A DNA stretch of 64,000 bases from Chrysomallon squamiferum (lineage: Eukaryota; Mollusca; Gastropoda; Neomphalida; Peltospiridae). The position numbers were made by a program, and so were the translations under genes. Below are positions 58,493-64,000 of this stretch, piece after piece. A model generated the notes under the pieces. That model saw nothing but the letters and a program-made list of their open reading frames with translations, was not told where the DNA came from and searched no databases. The stretch covers positions 539,943 through 603,942 of the forward strand of contig CM022672.1 of the NCBI GenBank assembly GCA_012295275.1, in the 5' to 3' direction. The number at the start of each line of letters is the position of its first letter. The first letter of the stretch is position 1.

Positions 58493-60265
58493 ATCCAGTT
58501 CATTTCCTGTCTCGATCTCATCCTGCGTATAACGTATCCATCATAAGAGAAACACCAATTTCTGGGGACAAGAGGTTTTAGTCACAAATGTTTCTTTTAA
58601 GGTGTGGAGACTTTTAGCGAGAAGTTTAAACTAATTACATATAATAGTGCACCGGTCGAGATTCAGAGCTGCGTTATGTAATTGTTGTGAATCGTACGTA
58701 CCCTTCGAGGCTTCCGTTTTCATAGCGCAGCCTAGTTGTTTGACCTGAGTGCTTTAACACACACCGCGTGACCAGACAGGAAGCAGAACATCTTTAGGGC
58801 ATGAAGCTGAAACAAGGACGCAAGACACTGTGAATACTTTGTTACTGTATCTGTCCAGAACATTCTGCATGCACGTGTGTTTCTATCTGTAAGCGAAATA
58901 TAATTTTGCCCCACCCCAGAAACACCCCACAAAAGAAAACAGAAAAAAAAAAAAAAAAAAAAAGAAAAAAAGATGAAACAAACGCGGTTTGCGTAAACCC
59001 TCACATATTTTGGAATACATGATTATTTAAATGTTGTTCACATCCTTCCAGTTTGTAAGGCAAAATCTTATGCTATGAAATAAATAAATCAATAAATAGA
59101 CTACTAACTAAACTGTTGTGTATTAGGCTGCAAAGAAATAATAAAAAAAAAAAAAAAAAACCTTCAAAATACAAGCAAAGCCATAAAATGTTTTTTTTTT
59201 TGTTTTTTTTCCAATGGAGGAATATCCACTTCAAACTGTAACAGAAACTCATAATTTACAAACTATAACCGAAACTAACCCATAACATAAAAAAACCCTG
59301 TCATATAAACTAACTCATAGCCGAAAAAATGAAATAATTTCACGTCGAGACAGTATAAACAGTTTTAAAATAAAGTTATAAAATCCTGCTATATATATAG
59401 AAATAATTCCGTCTTCGGATATTGACGAAAATACCCGAAGCAGTGTAATATATTTGGCAAATGACCTTCACAGTTTATTAAATGACCGACAAGAAAATAA
59501 TTTTTTGACGAATCCTGGGGGAAACAGACAATTGAGTTAATAAGTGTTATTATAATTTAAGAAATGTTTCTAATAAAACGTTTAAGAAAGTTCGAACAGG
59601 TCACAACGGATCTATTTTTAATATTCATATTCTCAAATTAATTTGTCTTAGCATATTTTAATTAATTTATTAATATATTTGATTAGATATGTAATGATTA
59701 GTAACCCCAAAAGCACAAAAAGATTCTACATTACATTTGTGAAGAAAAAATAATAATAAGAAGAAAAAAAAAAACAACAAAACATCAACAAAAAAGTAAC
59801 CCCATAAAAATACCACCCAGAAACAAATACATGGTAATTGAAGATCATCATCACAAATATCAGCATTATTATCAGTTACCTAATATTATTATTGTAACTA
59901 ATTAAAAATAAACAAAACAACAACTAATCACTGATGATGCATTTACTATGATATTAAATTTTTGAGTTGAACATTATGAGACGATATATCTTACAAATGT
60001 TTCACACGACGTAAAAATGCATTTTATTTTATTTTATTATTTTGTTTTATTTAAAGAAATTTATTTTGAGATATTATCTTTCAGTAAAATGTAGGAGAAT
60101 GGCCAAGCACTCGCCTTCGTGAAGTGTGTAGAGAAAAACAGGATAGTAATCTCTGACGTCATCAAAGGAACCAGTGTCTCCCAGATCACCGAGTCGGACC
60201 ACAAACGAGTTCACATTTTCGTTTAACTCCGTCTTACCGGGGATTGTGCTAGCGATCGCCGCCAT
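58493..60265 (-). CDS. Candidate 5' exons of an unrecognised gene
   Basis: Three short minus-strand segments have good splice signals and matching phases. Exon 1, 60,265-60,238: ATG in gcaagATGgcggcg, encoding MAAIASTIP, donor CCCCG|GTAAGA (phase 1). Exon 2, 58,744-58,702: acceptor cactcag, encoding QTTRLRYENGSLE, donor AAGG|GTACGT (phase 2). Exon 3, 58,561-58,493: acceptor ttgtccccag, the only open frame of three, beginning NWCFSYDGYVIRRMRS, donor AT|GTAAGT. Joined, they give about 46 residues with no stop. No family is recognised and no further exon was found to the left. Without splicing, exon 1 reads on to a 63-residue frame (60,265-60,074), so that alternative remains. The linking of exon 1 to exons 2 and 3 is inference. 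Confidence 0.42.
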
Positions 60266-60366
60266 CTTGCTAAAAGGAAATTTGACAGAAGTCTTGATTT
60301 CGTGTTAATCTTTGGTTCAGTGTTTGGTGCAGAACATTTAAAATATAACATTTTCTTTTATTTTCG

Positions 60367-60401
60367 TTTTTTTTTTTTTTTTTTTGGGGGGGGGGGGGGG
60401 G
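60367..60401. repeat. Poly(T)-poly(G) homopolymer junction
   Basis: About 19 T followed directly by about 16 G. Either a G-quadruplex-capable tract or a sequencing/assembly artefact. Confidence 0.85.
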
Positions 60402-60402
60402 C

Positions 60403-60801
60403 CTAGGGGACTGTTGGTATTTTGAATTAATAGATTAGATATTTGTGTATGAAGAGCATATTGGTTAAAAGGGCTTATACCTACAGATTATTTATCACTT
60501 TTAAAGGAAGTGCATAAAATCTGAAAAGGATGTAAATCTTTTTGCACTATCAATAAAAATTCAGTGGATTCTTATTGTTGGATGTCAGTGATTTTACAAC
60601 TAATTAGGTTTGTCATCGTGAAGCCGAGGTTAATCAATATCAGTCAGAGTATTAAACTCAGTTTGGCAAAAATGGATCCACATTTTGAAACTGAGCTCTT
60701 TATAAGTAGTAAAAAAGATTAGGGTTTAGAAAGAAAATAACTTGAAAAGTAATCAATGATTAAAATAGATAAAAATAACGAATGGAACGATTATATTTTA
60801 G

Positions 60802-60873
<72 letters not shown>

Positions 60874-61729
60874 TCAAATGTATGTTAATTTCTCTGTGAA
60901 AACAGTTACAGAGTACTGATACAAAAGAGCACTGAGCTATGTTTGTGTTAAAACTAAACAACTCTTTAGTCTAACCAGTCGATGCTGGTACAGAATTAAT
61001 ACTCATTAAAATAACAAAGAAATAAATTAATGAAAAAAACAAATAAAAAATCAGGAATGAAAAAAAAAATAATAAAAAAAAAAGAAGAAAAAAAAGAAAT
61101 GAAATTAGAAATATCAAGACTAAAATAGAAATCTAAAAAAGTAGCAGCAAATATTGTAATTAAGTACATTAATGACATGAAGAAAGAATCCGATGTAGGT
61201 GTGGGAAATACGTTGACAGGCTCGTGTCGCTTAAGATATCACAAAATAAACTTACAAGATAAATAATTGTTGTATAAAATTACATTTTAAACTTTTAAAA
61301 TAAATAAATAAATAAATAAATAAATAACAATATCAACAACTATACTAATCTACTGTTACTTCTGCCACTGCTACTATTAATACTACTACTATTACTACAA
61401 CTAATAATAATAACAATTTTGATGATAATGATAACAGTAATAAAAAGAATAATAATAATAAGAAGGGCAGAATTAATAAATACAGAGAGTTACTTATGAC
61501 AATATTTCTGAAAAAATTAGGAGAGAAAAAAAGAGAATTCTAAAGACAGTGATGATGATGATAGTGGTGGTGCTAGGAATAATAAAAATAAAAATGCGAG
61601 TAGACAGAAAGAACTAGTACAAATACAAACTTCACACGACGTGACATGCTTTCTGTGTCATCTAGCTGTTTATTTTGAATTATTGTTGACACTTTCCTGT
61701 CATCCATAACAGCCTCGCTGCTAATATTT
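60403..61729. other. Gene-free stretch with (GA)n and (AAT)n
   Basis: No supported gene. (GA)n occupies about 60,806-60,869. A-rich tracts at 61,010-61,110 and (AAAT)n at 61,300-61,325. Confidence 0.6.
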
Positions 61730-64000
61730 TCATTTTAACCATGTACCCAACTATTCTGATAATTTCACTTTAACCATGTACCCAACTATTCTCTTTATTT
61801 CACTTTAACCACGTACCCAACTATTCTCTTTATTTCACTTTAACCATGTACCCAACTATTCTGATAATTTCACTTTAACCATGTACCCAACTATTCTGAT
61901 AATTTCACTTTAACCATGCACCCAACTATTCTCTTTATTTCACTTTAACCATGCACCCAACTATTCTCTTTATTTCACTTTAACCATGTACCCAACTATT
62001 CTGATAATTTCACTTTAACCATGTACCCAACTATTCTGATAATTTCACTTTAACCATGTACCCAGCTATTCTGATAATTTCACTTTAACCATGTACCCAA
62101 CTATTCTCTTTATTTCAATTTTTAACCATGCACCCAACTATTCTCTTTATTTCACTTTAACCATGTACCCAACTATTCTGATAATTTCACTTTAACCATG
62201 TACCCAACTATTCTCTTTATTTCACTTTAACCATGCACCCAACTATTCTCTTTATTTCACTTTAACCATGTACCCAACTATTCTGATAATTTCACTTTAA
62301 CCATGTACCCAACTATTCTGATAATTTCACTTTAACCATGCACCCAACTATTCTGATAATTTCACTTTAACCATGCACCCAACTATTCTCTTTATTTCAC
62401 TTTAACCATGTACCCAGCTATTCTGATAATTTCACTTTAACCATGCACCCAACTATTCTGATAATTTCACTTTAACCATGTACCAAACTATTCTGATAAT
62501 TTCACTTTAACCATGCACCCAACTATTCTCTTTATTTCACTTTAACCATGCACCCAACTATTCTCATAATTTCACTTTAACCATGTACCCAACTATTCTG
62601 ATAATTTCACTTTAACCATGCACCCAACTATTCTGATAATTTCACTTTAACCATGCACCCAACTATTCTCTTTATTTCACTTTAACCATGTACCCAACTA
62701 TTCTGATAATTTCACTTTAACCATGTACCCAACTATTCTGATAATTTCACTTTAACCATGTACCCAACTATTCTGATAATTTCACTTTAACCATGTACCC
62801 AACTATTCTCTTTATTTCACTTTAACCATGCACCCAACTATTCTCTTTATTTCACTTTAACCATGTACCCAACTATTCTGATAATTTCACTTTTTAACCA
62901 TGTACCCAACTATTCTCTTTATTTCATTTTTAACCATGCACCCAACTATTCTCTTTATTTCACTTTTAACCATGTACCCAACTATTCTGATAATTTCACT
63001 TTTAACCATGTACCCAACTATTCTGATAATTTCACTTTTAACCATGCACCCAACTATTCTGATAATTTCACTTTTAACCATGCACCCAACTATTCTCTTT
63101 ATTTCACTTTTAACCATGTACCCAGCTATTCTGATAATTTCACTTTTAACCATGCACCCAACTATTCTCTTTATTTCACTTTTAACCATGCACCCAACTA
63201 TTCTGATAATTTCACTTTAACCATGTACCCAACTCTTCTCTTTATTTCACTTTAACCACGTACCCAACTATTCTCTTTATTTCACTTTAACCATGTACCC
63301 AACTATTCTGATAATTTCACTTTAACCATGTACCCAACTATTCTCTTTATTTCACTTTTAACCATGCACCCAACTATTCTCTTTATTTCACTTTTTTAAC
63401 CATGTACCCAACTATTCTGATAATTTCACTTTTAACCATGTACCCAACTATTCTGATAATTTCACTTTTAACCATGCACCCAACTATTCTGATAATTTCA
63501 CTTTTAACCATGCACCCAACTATTCTCTTTATTTCACTTTTAACCATGTACCCAACTATTCTCTTTTATTTCACTTTTAACCATGTACCCAACTATTCTC
63601 TTTATTTCACTTTAACCATGCACCCAACTATTCTCTTTATTTCACTTTAACCATGTACCCAACTATTCTGATAATTTCACTTTAACCATGTACCCAACTA
63701 TTCTGATAATTTCACTTTAACCACGTACCCAACTATTCTCTTTATTTCACTTTAACCACATACCCAACTATTCTGATAATTTCACTTTAACCACGTACCC
63801 AACTATTCTCTTTATTTCACTTTAACCATGTACCCAACTATTCTGATAATTTCACTTTAACCATGTACCCAACTATTCTCTTTATTTCACTTTAACCATG
63901 TACCCAACTATTCTCTTTATTTCACTTTTTTAACCACGTACCCAGCTATTCTGATAATTTCAATTTTAACCATGTACCCAACTATTCTGATAATTTCACT
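61730..64000. repeat. 35/36-bp satellite array, continuing past the window end
   Basis: About 64 tandem copies of a 35-bp unit, aaccatgtacccaactattc followed by tgataatttcacttt or tctttatttcacttt. Two variable sites recur independently: catgta/catgca/cacgta and ctgata/ctcttt. In 62,885-63,215 and 63,355-63,600 most units carry one extra T (36 bp), which keeps frame and produces spurious frames of 80-130 codons there on both strands. Confidence 0.97.

Noticed and set aside
58732-59004. 90-codon minus-strand frame
   Set aside because: Contains a poly-F stretch from an A/T run and no family signature; the candidate exon 2 uses a different frame of the same place.
62863-63650. Frames of 82-130 codons in the satellite
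   Set aside because: They arise where units are 36 bp rather than 35; no start context or domain.
61730-64000. CRISPR array
   Set aside because: Units are contiguous with no unique spacers, there are no cas genes, and the host is an intron-bearing eukaryote.

Overview
This is an AT-rich, intron-bearing animal nuclear sequence, most likely from a lophotrochozoan and probably a mollusc. That assignment is inferred from invertebrate-type DBNL and RhoBTB genes, very dense di-, tri- and tetranucleotide microsatellites, and many long minisatellites. No bacterial, phage or plasmid signature is visible.

Layout. 1-5,990 is repeat-rich DNA without a supported gene. A class A G-protein-coupled receptor lies on the minus strand (7,598-5,997); its seven-helix core is one exon. 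A TATA box with a spliceable non-coding exon at about 22.1 kb on the same strand could be its distal promoter, which would make 7.6-22.1 kb (seven tandem arrays) its first intron. 22.2-34.5 kb is gene-poor and holds further arrays. A complete drebrin-like (DBNL/Abp1-type) gene of 13 coding exons runs on the minus strand (41,940-34,536): ADF-H domain, charged helix, hexapeptide repeat, SH3 domain. Head-to-head with it, about 2.9 kb away, is a RhoBTB gene of nine coding exons on the plus strand (44,850-50,414): atypical Rho GTPase domain, proline-rich linker, two BTB domains, C-terminal region. 50.4-58.5 kb has probable 3'-UTR then repeats. Three phase-compatible short exons on the minus strand (60,265-58,493) may start an unrecognised gene. 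From about 61.73 kb to the window end is one 35-bp satellite of roughly 64 copies.

The most unusual signal is in RhoBTB. Four of its introns contain repeated copies of their own splice junctions, each copy carrying an AG|GT core. Intron 7 is an array of a 40-bp unit that begins GT and ends AG and contains the exon 7 end plus donor. Intron 8 holds six decoy copies of the exon 9 acceptor plus exon start. Introns 1 and 3 show shorter versions. The putative intron 6 is exactly one 40-bp unit, next to an in-frame TGA. This pattern fits intron growth or birth by tandem duplication of AG|GT segments, and it creates arrays of potential decoy or recursive splice sites.

DBNL couples actin to SH3 ligands during endocytosis and RhoBTB is a Cullin-3 adaptor GTPase; nothing in the sequence shows that these neighbours act together beyond a possible shared intergenic promoter region.
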